From Acidimicrobiia bacterium (GTDB lineage: Bacteria > Actinomycetota > Acidimicrobiia > IMCC26256 > JAENVU01), in NCBI GenBank assembly GCA_017882945.1, contig JADGON010000191.1, forward strand, positions 1 through 6,658: 6,658 nucleotides of DNA. Direction: 5' to 3'. Shown in pieces: positions 1 to 6,070 of this stretch. How positions within the stretch are numbered: the stretch's first letter is position 1; each line of letters opens with the position of its first letter. The notes beneath the pieces were generated by a model. That model was not told where the DNA came from, did no database searches, and worked only from the letters and a program-made list of their open reading frames with translations. The position numbers were made by a program, and so were the translations under genes.

Positions 1-232
1 CCGCCTCGGCCGTCATCGTTCCCGGCCGCGGCACGTAGCGCTCGAGCGGCTCGATCCCGAGCCGGAGCCGCGCCTCGATCGCGTCGGGGCCGCGTGCCCC
101 GTCCTCGGGCGCGGGGACGTCGGTGTAGTGCGCGTCATCGGTGAAGTACGTCCGCACCGCGGCGAAGTCCCGCCGACCGAGGTCCTCCCAGAAGCGTTCG
201 ATCAGTGCCTTGTTCGCGTCGAGGTCGCTCAT
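1..232 (-). CDS. NTF2/SnoaL-like (limonene-epoxide-hydrolase-like fold) protein, partial
   Basis: The first 77 residues are visible; the C-terminal part lies beyond the left edge. The N-terminal pattern is typical of small NTF2-like proteins: a first helix with IERFWEDL, then RRDFAAVRTYF, then TDDAHYTDVPAP and a later GPDAIEARLRLG helix. The family adopts a cone-shaped alpha+beta fold and includes epoxide hydrolases, ketosteroid isomerase-like enzymes and many proteins of unknown substrate, so the reaction cannot be assigned. The ATG at 232-230 is preferred because AGGA (240-243 on the minus strand) sits 7 nt upstream, and the next upstream ATG (240) runs into a stop after three codons. The gene is divergent from the glycosyltransferase gene, with 49 bp between the starts. 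The fold assignment is fairly secure; function is open. Confidence 0.8.
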   Translation of the reverse strand, partial: MSDLDANKALIERFWEDLGRRDFAAVRTYFTDDAHYTDVPAPEDGARGPDAIEARLRLGIEPLERYVPRPGTMTAEA

Positions 233-281
233 CGGTCCATCCTGTCATCCGCGACGGGCGTCGGGCCCGCCGTCAAAGGCC

Positions 282-1637
282 ATGGTGGCGTCGCCTAGCG
301 TGTCCGCGGTGGGGGGCAAGGACCGTTTCATCGGCTGGCTCATCGCGATCGCCGTCGGCGGGCTCGCGATCCGGGTGGGCTACGTGCTCGTGTTCCGCAC
401 GGCCGCCCTCCCGCTCCCGTTCTACGACGCGCTGATCTTCCACAACGGCGCGAACGCGCTCGCCCAGGGCCACGGCTTCGTCGAGTTCGTCAACTACCGG
501 TACCAGCAGTCGGCCGCGCACCCGCCGCTCTACCTGCTCTGGCTCGGGATCGTCTCGTGGCTGTCACCCGGACACTCGGCGACGCCGACCACGCACATGC
601 TCTGGTCGTGCCTGCTCGGGGTGGGCACGGTCATCGTGTGCGGCCTCTGCGGGCGCGAGATCGCCGGACGCCGGGTCGGGATCATCGCGGCCGTGTTCGC
701 GGCGGTCTACCCGAACTTGTGGATCAACGACGGACTGCTGATGTCCGAAGGAATGGCGCTGCTGTGCACGGCCGGCGTCCTCTATTGCGCGTACCGGTTC
801 ATCCACCGGCCGAGCCTCTGGCGCGCCGTGTGGCTCGGCCTGCTCTGTGGCCTCGCGGCGCTGTCGCGCTCCGAGCTGGTCCTCACCGTGCCGTTCGTGC
901 TCGGGATCCTGGTGCTCACCGCCCGCGACGTGACCTGGGCGCGCAGGCTCCAGTGGCTCGCGGCGGGCGCGCTCGTCAGCGTTGCCGTGTTCGGCCCGTG
1001 GGTGGCGTTCAACCTCAGCCGGTTCGACAAGCCGGTGTACCTGTCCTCGCAATTCGGCACCACACTCGTCGCCGCGAACTGCAACAACACCTATTACGGC
1101 AGCAACCTCGGCTTCAAGGACTACCAGTGTCAGGCCGTCTCGTACGACGAGGCCGCGCGCACGGTGCCGGGCTTCAAGAGCCAGACCCTGGCCGAGAAGG
1201 ACGGCGCGCTCAGCACGATCGGGAAGCGCTACGTCAAGGACCACCTCTCCCGGGTTCCCGTCGTGGTGCTCGCACGGTGGGGGCGCATCCTCGGCGTGTA
1301 CCACCCGATGCAGGAGGTCACCGCCGAGCACCGTGACTTCGAGCTCGAGCGCTGGGCCGGCATCCTGCTCACGGGGAGCTTCTGGGTGGCACTGGCGCTC
1401 GCGGTCGTGGGCGGGGTCGGCCTCCGCCGCCGGCACGAGCGCCTCTGGCCGCTGCTCGCGCTCCCGGTGATCGTGCTGATGTCGGTCGCGATCACGTTCG
1501 GCCAGACCCGCTACCGCGCGCCGGCCGAGATCTCACTGGTGCTGCTGGGCGCGGTCGGCGTCGAGATGCTGTGGCGCCGGTACCGGCGCGAGCCCGGGGT
1601 GGCTCAGGCGTCGGCAAGCCCTGAACGCACCGCGTAG
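282..1637 (+). CDS. GT39/ArnT-like polytopic membrane glycosyltransferase
   Basis: A 451-residue integral membrane protein of the PMT/ArnT (GT39, PMT_2-like) superfamily. Such enzymes use a polyprenyl-phosphate-linked sugar and transfer it to protein or lipid on the outer face of the membrane; donor and acceptor here are unknown. After the first membrane helix (about residues 16-38) comes the first-loop signature: FYDA at 47-50 with the Asp expected of this superfamily, then GHGF, then AHPPLYLLWLG at 79-89. Further hydrophobic helices lie at about 107-124, 131-147, 155-171, 182-212, 223-243, 358-380 and 388-406. The C-terminal TRYRAPAE motif (409-416) and following helix also fit. A loop at about 250-320 carries C267 and C283. 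Start: a longer frame opens at 141 but would overlap the divergent gene, so ATG 282 is chosen. AAAGG at 275-279 is only 2 nt from it, and GTG 285 or GTG 300 are possible alternatives. The 3' end overlaps the convergent regulator gene by 34 bp. Confidence 0.85.
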   Translation: MVASPSVSAVGGKDRFIGWLIAIAVGGLAIRVGYVLVFRTAALPLPFYDALIFHNGANALAQGHGFVEFVNYRYQQSAAHPPLYLLWLGIVSWLSPGHSATPTTHMLWSCLLGVGTVIVCGLCGREIAGRRVGIIAAVFAAVYPNLWINDGLLMSEGMALLCTAGVLYCAYRFIHRPSLWRAVWLGLLCGLAALSRSELVLTVPFVLGILVLTARDVTWARRLQWLAAGALVSVAVFGPWVAFNLSRFDKPVYLSSQFGTTLVAANCNNTYYGSNLGFKDYQCQAVSYDEAARTVPGFKSQTLAEKDGALSTIGKRYVKDHLSRVPVVVLARWGRILGVYHPMQEVTAEHRDFELERWAGILLTGSFWVALALAVVGGVGLRRRHERLWPLLALPVIVLMSVAITFGQTRYRAPAEISLVLLGAVGVEMLWRRYRREPGVAQASASPERTA

Positions 1638-4378
1638 ACCGCGATCTCGGACCGGCTCGTCATCGAGAGCTTGGCCAGGATGTTCGAGACGTGGACGGAC
1701 GCGGTCTTGGGTGAGATGAAGAGCCGCGTCGCGAGCTCACCGTTCGTCAGGCCCTCGGCGAGCAGCGCGACGACCTCGCGCTCGCGCGGCGTGAGCTCCG
1801 CCGGTCCTTCGACCGTCTCGCCCCCGCCGAGCCGGCGTTGGAGCGCAGCGAGCTCCTCGACGCGGGTTCCACCCCAGCGCGCCAGCAGCTCCGCCGCAAT
1901 CGCCGCATGCTCCTTCGCCGCATCGAGCCGGCCGAGCGCGACCAGCGTGCGGCCGGCACCCACGTGCGCGGTCCCCAGCGCGGCCGGGCGCACCTGGTGG
2001 CCCGCACGGGCGATCGCCGCCTCGTAGTCCCGGAGCGCGATCTCGTGGTCACCACGCGCTTCGAGCAGCTCGGCGCGGGCCAGGATGCGGTACGGGTCGT
2101 CCTCGAGCGTGCCGTGACCGAATCCGATCGGGAGCAGGTCGAACATCCCGTGGACCTCCTCGTGGGAGATGCCGCCGAGCAGCATCGCCCGCACGAGGTC
2201 GTGGACCAGCTGGGGGTCGACACCACCGCGCGTATGAGAGATCTCGACCAACGCGGCGCTGTGCCGGCGGACGCCCTCGGCGTCGTGACGGAGCGCGGCG
2301 ATGTGCACGCCGAGACCACGCCACCACATCGCCTTCGCGCCGACCGCCGGCTCGACCTGCTCGAAGATCGCCAGCGCCCGATCCACCTCGCCGGCTTCGA
2401 GCGCGAGCCCCGCGGCATGCGCCCGGTACCAGAACACCGGTTTGCTCCCCGCGGAGTGGCGCTGCGCGCGCAACGCCTCCTCGACCTGTGTGAGCGCGGA
2501 GCCCAGGTCGCCCTCCCACTCCGCGAGATCGGCGAGCCCGTCCCAGTAGCTGCCGGCGAAGAGGTCGAAGCCGGCGCGCTCGGTGGCGTCGCGCATCCTC
2601 ACGAGGAGGGTCCGCGCTTCGTCCGCGTCGGGTCGGTAGTAGTCCCCGCGCACGAGGTTGTTCAGGCCACGAGCCACGATCACCCACTGACCGAGTGCTG
2701 CGGCGTCATCGATCGCCTCGGCCAGGAGGACCGCACCGTCCTCCACCTTGTCGGGCACGTTCATGAACGCCGAACCCCGCTCGATCTGCGCGTGGGCCCG
2801 GACCTCCGGAAGGCCGAGCCGGTCGGCCAGCTCGACCGCACGGTCAGCCCAGAACGTGACCGCGGCGATGTCGTCGACCAGCATGTACATCTCCGCGAGG
2901 ACCGCGAACGCGCGGCCCTGTTCGAGCCCTTCGTCGAGCTGCTCGACCAGCGCCGCCAGCGCCGCGGTGCTCTTCGCGGTCGCCATCGCGTCGCTGACGT
3001 CGTGATCGAGCCGGCAGATGATTCGCAGCGCGGCGGATTCCGCCTCGAGATCACCCGCGCGTTCGGCCCGTTCGAAGCTGCGCCGGGCCAGGCTGCGCGC
3101 GTCGGTGAGCAGCCCGCTCATCCACGCGGCGCGGCTGGCGAGATCGAGGAGCTCCGGGTCGTCGCCGGCTTCGCTGAGACCGAGCTCGGCGAGCTGGAGC
3201 GCCTGGTACGTCGACCCGGAGTGCACCGAGCGGCGCGCGCCTTCTCGGGCCGCTTCCACCATGTCGTCGAACTTCCCCGCGCCGTGCGCGTGGTGTGCCA
3301 TCGCGGCGAAGTCCTCGCTGCCCGCCGCGCGCAACGCGTCGAGTGCGGCCTGATGCATCTGGCGCCGCTCGCGCCCGAGGAGATCCGACTCGATCGCCTC
3401 GCGGGCCAGCGCGTGCCGGAACGAGAACGCGTCCGCCTCCGACTCGATGAGCAGGCCGCGGGCGACGAGGTGGCGCAGGATCTGGATGAGCTCGTCCTCG
3501 GAGTAGCCGGAGACGGCGGCGAGGACATCGAAGCTCACGCGGGTCACTCCGAGGACCGCCGCAGTCTCGAGCACGCAGCGCTGCGCGGTGCTGAGGTCGT
3601 CGAGCTGGGCGCGGACGAGCTCCGCGAGGCTCCAGGGCAGCTCGAGGCGCATGAGATCGTCGGGATCGTCCTGGCGCGCGGCCGCGAGGAGCTCCTCGAG
3701 GAAGAACGGGTTGCCGCCGGTCCGCGCGTGCAGCGCCTCGATGACGCGATACGACGGCTCGCGCCCGTACACGGACTCGAGGAAGGAGCCCACCTCGCCC
3801 ACCGAGAGGCGTTCGAGGTGGACGTGCGTGACCGCGTGCCGGCGCTCGAGCCGGGGAAGCATCTCCGCGGTCGGGTGCCGGCGGTGGAGGGCGTCGGGAC
3901 GGTAGGTGCCGATGAGCAGGACGGGACCGCTGCCCTGCTCCGCCAGACGTTCGAAGAGCGCGACGCTCTCGGAGTCGGCCCAGTGCAGGTCGTCGAACAC
4001 CAGCACGCTCGGCGTGCGCGCGGTCAGGTCGCAGACGACCTCCAGGCCGAGGCGCAGGCGCTCGTCGGCCGGACGCTGGGGATCGGCGAGCAGGGCCAGC
4101 CGCTCGTCGTCACTGGGGCGGCCGGTGTCGAGGGCGTCGAAGAGCAGCTCGAAGGGGCGCCCGAGCGACCCGGGATCGGCCTGGCCGGCGTGGACGACGG
4201 TGCCGGGGGGAAGCCGGTCGACCAGCTCGCGCACGAGGCGGGTCTTGCCGACCCCCGCTTCGCCGCCGACCAGGGCGACCGCGGGCAGCTGGCCCGCCTC
4301 GACGAGCCGGGCCAGCCGATCGAGCTCATCGGCGCGCCCGACCATCTGGGGTGAGAGACCGGGGCGCCCGACGAGCAT
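1604..4378 (-). CDS. LAL-family LuxR transcriptional regulator with AAA/STAND ATPase domain
   Basis: A 924-residue regulator of the large ATP-binding LuxR (LAL, MalT-like) type. These are cytoplasmic STAND ATPases that are thought to oligomerise on an inducer and then activate promoters; the inducer here is unknown. Numbering from ATG 4378: MVGRADEL (12-19) opens the AAA_16-type domain; Walker A is GGEAGVGKT (38-46, Lys45); Walker B is LVFDDLHWAD (126-135); GTYRPD is at 157-162; GNPFFLEEL is at 222-230. A winged-helix-like segment with FSFRHALAREAI follows near 319-330. Residues from about 350 to 850 are alpha-helical and TPR-like, the usual sensor region. The C-terminal LuxR HTH (about 858-924) shows LTPREREVVALLAEG and KTASVHVSNILAKL. 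All key ATPase motifs are intact. Starts: TTG 4405, ATG 4378 and ATG 4345 are in frame. ATG 4378 is preferred because TACGCT lies exactly 6 nt upstream, suggesting a leaderless mRNA; no good Shine-Dalgarno is visible for any of them. The family is certain; the target genes are not. Confidence 0.95.
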   Translation of the reverse strand: MLVGRPGLSPQMVGRADELDRLARLVEAGQLPAVALVGGEAGVGKTRLVRELVDRLPPGTVVHAGQADPGSLGRPFELLFDALDTGRPSDDERLALLADPQRPADERLRLGLEVVCDLTARTPSVLVFDDLHWADSESVALFERLAEQGSGPVLLIGTYRPDALHRRHPTAEMLPRLERRHAVTHVHLERLSVGEVGSFLESVYGREPSYRVIEALHARTGGNPFFLEELLAAARQDDPDDLMRLELPWSLAELVRAQLDDLSTAQRCVLETAAVLGVTRVSFDVLAAVSGYSEDELIQILRHLVARGLLIESEADAFSFRHALAREAIESDLLGRERRQMHQAALDALRAAGSEDFAAMAHHAHGAGKFDDMVEAAREGARRSVHSGSTYQALQLAELGLSEAGDDPELLDLASRAAWMSGLLTDARSLARRSFERAERAGDLEAESAALRIICRLDHDVSDAMATAKSTAALAALVEQLDEGLEQGRAFAVLAEMYMLVDDIAAVTFWADRAVELADRLGLPEVRAHAQIERGSAFMNVPDKVEDGAVLLAEAIDDAAALGQWVIVARGLNNLVRGDYYRPDADEARTLLVRMRDATERAGFDLFAGSYWDGLADLAEWEGDLGSALTQVEEALRAQRHSAGSKPVFWYRAHAAGLALEAGEVDRALAIFEQVEPAVGAKAMWWRGLGVHIAALRHDAEGVRRHSAALVEISHTRGGVDPQLVHDLVRAMLLGGISHEEVHGMFDLLPIGFGHGTLEDDPYRILARAELLEARGDHEIALRDYEAAIARAGHQVRPAALGTAHVGAGRTLVALGRLDAAKEHAAIAAELLARWGGTRVEELAALQRRLGGGETVEGPAELTPREREVVALLAEGLTNGELATRLFISPKTASVHVSNILAKLSMTSRSEIAVYAVRSGLADA

Positions 4379-4384
4379 CCCCAG

Positions 4385-4390
4385 AGCGTA
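4385..4390 (-). promoter_or_regulatory. Putative -10 element of the LAL regulator gene
   Basis: On the minus strand TACGCT fits the actinobacterial TANNNT -10 pattern. It is followed by 6 nt (CTGGGG) and then ATG 4378, which would place transcription initiation at or next to the A of the start codon. No convincing -35 hexamer is seen 16-18 bp upstream. The match is short, so chance cannot be excluded. Confidence 0.35.
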
Positions 4391-4407
4391 AAGCCGGGGC
4401 GGCAACC

Positions 4408-4581
4408 TCAGGCGAGGGATTGGCGGCGGAACGCGGGGTTCCGGTGGCGGCGCTCGTAGCGGAGTCGGGGCTCGCGGGTCACCGGCTCATCGTCGGTCTT
4501 GGTGAGGCGGTGCTCCCGGGCCTCGGCCTGCAGGGGCGCCTGGTGGTCGTGCACCATCTGGGTCAGGTCGATGTGTTCCAT
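4408..4581 (-). CDS. Small basic hypothetical protein
   Basis: A short ORF encoding 57 residues from ATG 4581 (69 from ATG 4617) fills the gap between the GNAT and LAL genes. The N-terminal half reads MEHIDLTQMVHDHQ and continues with a helical stretch QAEAREHRL; the C-terminal half is Arg-rich (RLRYERRHRN, FRRQ). It has no membrane segment or known motif. From memory, high-GC actinobacteria carry many similarly short ORFs with a histidine-containing 'LxxxHxxxLxxEAxxxRL' helix and a basic tail, so a real gene is plausible. ATG 4581 is preferred because the family-like part begins there and CAGAGT lies 6 nt upstream; the first 12 residues of the longer form look uninformative. The stop codon lies 29 bp before ATG 4378 of the regulator. 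Function is unknown. Confidence 0.5.
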   Translation of the reverse strand: MEHIDLTQMVHDHQAPLQAEAREHRLTKTDDEPVTREPRLRYERRHRNPAFRRQSLA

Positions 4582-4641
4582 GACCACACTCTGAGCGTCT
4601 GAGGTAGCGGGGCACATCGGGACGATGCCGTATTCGCGGTC

Positions 4642-5148
4642 CTAGATCTGACCGGGGGGTGCCGAGGCGGCTGGTGCTCCCGGCCCGGGCGGGAGGGGCT
4701 TGACCGAGATGAGGCAGGGGTTCTCGGGACCCCAGATGTCGGTTCGCTCCTCGAGGGGGAGGAAGCCGAGCGCGGCGTAGAACGCCCGGGTGCGCTGGTA
4801 GTGCTCGGAATCGCCCGAGGGCCCGAATGTCTTGACCTGCAGCAGCTCGACGCCGTCGCGCCGCAGGTCGTCGATCGCACGATCGATCAGAAGGCGACCG
4901 ATGCCGTGCCGGTGCAGGCCCGGCGGCACTGCAAGCAGCTCGATCTCCGCCGCGACAGGGGTGTGCCGCCGCACGAGGCAGACACCCACCACATCGTCGC
5001 CCGCCCGGGCGACGATGTTCGGGAGCGACTTCGCGTCGCGGACGTAGCCGAGCACCGCATCCTCGAGCCCGAACCACTCCGGGAGCGCTCGCAGGATCCG
5101 TTCGACGTCGTCGGGCCAGTGCCCGTCCGAGCTGACAACGACGTCCAT
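4642..5148 (-). CDS. GNAT-family N-acetyltransferase
   Basis: A 168-residue acetyl-CoA-dependent acyltransferase of the GNAT superfamily; the acceptor (a small molecule or a protein amine) is unknown. The beta strands and the acetyl-CoA pyrophosphate loop are clear: IELLAVPP (69-76) leads into RHGIGRLLIDRA (80-91), the R/Q-x-x-G-x-G/A motif A. The C-terminal motif B is HYQRTRAFYAALGF (116-129), with a Tyr (124) in the usual general-acid position. A Pro/Ala/Gly-rich tail (about 151-168) is probably disordered. ATG 5148 is chosen because the frame extends far upstream (to 5715) only as non-homologous, Arg-rich sequence across the divergent DUF1272 gene. There is no Shine-Dalgarno; GATGCT is 6 nt upstream. 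The small ORF begins 24-60 bp downstream on the same strand and then the LAL gene, so the three may be co-transcribed. Confidence 0.9.
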   Translation of the reverse strand: MDVVVSSDGHWPDDVERILRALPEWFGLEDAVLGYVRDAKSLPNIVARAGDDVVGVCLVRRHTPVAAEIELLAVPPGLHRHGIGRLLIDRAIDDLRRDGVELLQVKTFGPSGDSEHYQRTRAFYAALGFLPLEERTDIWGPENPCLISVKPLPPGPGAPAASAPPGQI

Positions 5149-5183
5149 CGGGTGAGCATCGCACCGGTCGCGTCGCGGCGTGG

Positions 5184-5197
5184 CCGGAATCGTCCGG
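5184..5197. repeat. Inverted repeat in the divergent GNAT/DUF1272 spacer
   Basis: CCGGA-ATCG-TCCGG, two perfect 5-bp arms around 4 bp, lies near the middle of the 93-bp divergent spacer and about 10 bp upstream of the -35-like TTGCGG of the DUF1272 gene. It could be a small operator, but a GC-rich 5-bp arm is expected fairly often by chance. Confidence 0.25.
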
Positions 5198-5206
5198 TGA
5201 ACGTCG

Positions 5207-5241
5207 TTGCGGCCGTCCCCGCGGCCCTCGATACTCGGACC
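5207..5241 (+). promoter_or_regulatory. Putative leaderless promoter of the DUF1272 gene
   Basis: TTGCGG (5207-5212) and GATACT (5230-5235) are separated by exactly 17 bp, and GATACT is followed by 6 nt before GTG 5242. This is a reasonable sigma70-type arrangement whose start site would fall at or beside the start codon. No Shine-Dalgarno precedes GTG 5242, which agrees with a leaderless transcript. It is the best promoter candidate in the window, based on pattern only. Confidence 0.5.
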
Positions 5242-5550
5242 GTGTTGGAGCTTCGTCCGATCTGCGAGAGCTGTGCTGCCCCCCTGCCTCCCGCGGCCAC
5301 GAACGCGATGATCTGCAGCTTCGAGTGCACGTTCTGTCGGGACTGCGTGGACGAGGTGCTCGGCGACGTGTGCCCGAACTGCGGTGGCGGCTTCTCTCCG
5401 CGGCCGGTGCGGCCGGCGAAGGACTGGAAGGACGGCAACTTCCTGGGCACCTACCCCGCCGGCTCGCACCCGCACCATCACCCGGTCGACCCTGCTGCGC
5501 ACGAGCAGTTCTCGGCCCCGATCCGGAAGCTCCCGCCCCAGGACCGGTGA
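5242..5550 (+). CDS. DUF1272 domain-containing cysteine-rich protein
   Basis: A 102-residue protein of the DUF1272 family, whose function is unknown. The start MLELRP, the core MICSFECTFCRDCV and CPNCGGGFSPRP are the family's hallmarks. Eight cysteines (8, 11, 25, 29, 32, 35, 44, 47) form a pattern suited to two zinc ions. The tail after residue 58 carries a His cluster (SHPHHHP, 75-81) and ends IRKLPPQDR, similar to the ending I recall for other family members. The start is GTG 5242 because homology begins right there (GTG-TTG-GAG) and the upstream part of the frame (from 4801) is antisense to the GNAT gene. A promoter-like element stands immediately before it. The gene is divergent from GNAT and 46 bp upstream of the F420-dependent oxidoreductase gene. 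Zinc binding is inferred from the cysteines; the biological role is not known. Confidence 0.9.
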   Translation: MLELRPICESCAAPLPPAATNAMICSFECTFCRDCVDEVLGDVCPNCGGGFSPRPVRPAKDWKDGNFLGTYPAGSHPHHHPVDPAAHEQFSAPIRKLPPQDR

Positions 5551-5583
5551 GCGTTCCGCTGGTTCCGCCGAGGGTACCGGGGG

Positions 5584-5589
5584 TAGAAC
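5584..5589 (+). promoter_or_regulatory. Possible -10 element of the F420-dependent oxidoreductase gene
   Basis: TAGAAC lies 7 nt before ATG 5597, the same geometry as at neighbouring starts, and no Shine-Dalgarno is positioned for that ATG. The last base deviates from TANNNT and no clear -35 is visible, so this is weak evidence; read-through from the DUF1272 gene is equally possible. Confidence 0.25.
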
Positions 5590-5596
5590 CGTCGGC

Positions 5597-6031
5597 ATGG
5601 CACTCGAAGGAACGTACGAACCGAGCCCGTGGGCACCGATCGCCGACCAGGTGAAGCGCTTCGAGGCTTCCGGCGGCGCCGAGGGCAACACGCTCGAAGG
5701 CCAGCCGTGCATCATCCTCTGGACCAGGGGTCGTCACTCGGGCAAGGTCCGCAAGACCCCGTTGATGCGCGTGAACGACGGCGACCGGTACGCGGTCGTC
5801 GCGTCGATGGGCGGCGCACCGAAGCACCCGGTCTGGTTCCTGAACATCGAGGGCGACCCACACGTGAGCCTGCAGGACGGGACCGAGCTGAAGGACTACA
5901 CGGCGCGAGTCGTCGACGGCGACGAGCGCGCCGAGTGGTGGAAGAAGGCCACCGCGGTCTGGCCCAAGTACGACAGCTACCAGGCCAACACCGACCGCAC
6001 GATCCCCGTGGTGGTGCTCGACCCGGCCTGA
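5597..6031 (+). CDS. Nitroreductase-family deazaflavin (F420)-dependent oxidoreductase, Ddn-like
   Basis: A 144-residue single-domain protein of the F420H2-dependent reductase family (PF04075 type; Mycobacterium tuberculosis Ddn/Rv3547 is the best-known member). Members bind the deazaflavin cofactor F420 in a split-barrel fold and reduce quinones or other electrophiles. The signature is present: ILWTRGRHSGKVRKTPLMRV (residues 40-59), then DRYAVVASMGG (63-73), then HPVWFLNIEGDPHVSLQDG (77-95). The RGRHSGK-x-RKTPL stretch corresponds to the phosphate/cofactor-binding region. The length is usual for the family. ATG 5597 is chosen because the family-like N-terminus starts there; the upstream frame (from 5384) overlaps the DUF1272 gene and has no homology. 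The physiological substrate is unknown; a quinone reductase role is an inference from characterised relatives. Its presence implies that the host makes F420, as expected for an actinobacterium. Confidence 0.93.
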   Translation: MALEGTYEPSPWAPIADQVKRFEASGGAEGNTLEGQPCIILWTRGRHSGKVRKTPLMRVNDGDRYAVVASMGGAPKHPVWFLNIEGDPHVSLQDGTELKDYTARVVDGDERAEWWKKATAVWPKYDSYQANTDRTIPVVVLDPA

Positions 6032-6051
6032 GTCGTTCCGCGAGCTGCCGG

Positions 6052-6070
6052 CGTACGAGCGCCTCGTACG
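6052..6070. repeat. Perfect inverted repeat before the AlkD-like gene
   Basis: CGTACGAG (6052-6059), a 3-nt centre CGC, and CTCGTACG (6063-6070) form perfect 8-bp arms in the 50-bp spacer between the oxidoreductase stop and the AlkD start. The right arm overlaps TACGAT (6067-6072), a good TANNNT-type -10 that lies 9 nt before ATG 6082. It may be an operator covering the promoter or an RNA hairpin ending the upstream message. There is no T-run after it (CCCCCC follows), so an intrinsic terminator of the classic type is unlikely. Confidence 0.45.

Noticed and set aside
253..274. GACGG...CCGTC dyad with an internal CGGGCCCG just before the GT39-like start
   Set aside because: The arms are 5 bp in extremely GC-rich sequence with internal mismatches; it is not distinguishable from chance.
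141..281. 47-codon N-terminal extension of the GT39-like gene
   Set aside because: It would overlap the divergent NTF2-like gene by more than 90 bp, is Arg/Ser-rich and precedes the natural first membrane helix; ATG 282 is better.
564..1436. 290-codon minus-strand and 259-codon plus-strand frames inside the GT39-like gene
   Set aside because: Both are Arg/Ala/His-rich shadow frames of a well-supported membrane protein gene.
1838..4354. 838-codon open frame on the plus strand, antisense to the LAL regulator
   Set aside because: It lies wholly inside a gene with unmistakable domains. Its product is a low-information Arg/Glu/Val-rich sequence without motifs, the usual stop-free antisense frame of GC-rich DNA.
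4427..4443. CGGAAC-GCGGG-GTTCCG hairpin near the end of the small ORF
   Set aside because: The arms are only 6 bp, it lies inside the coding frame and no T-run follows; too weak to call a terminator.
5149..5715. Long N-terminal extension of the GNAT frame (to 357 residues)
   Set aside because: The added sequence is antisense to DUF1272 and the oxidoreductase and has no GNAT-like content; ATG 5148 gives a normal GNAT length.
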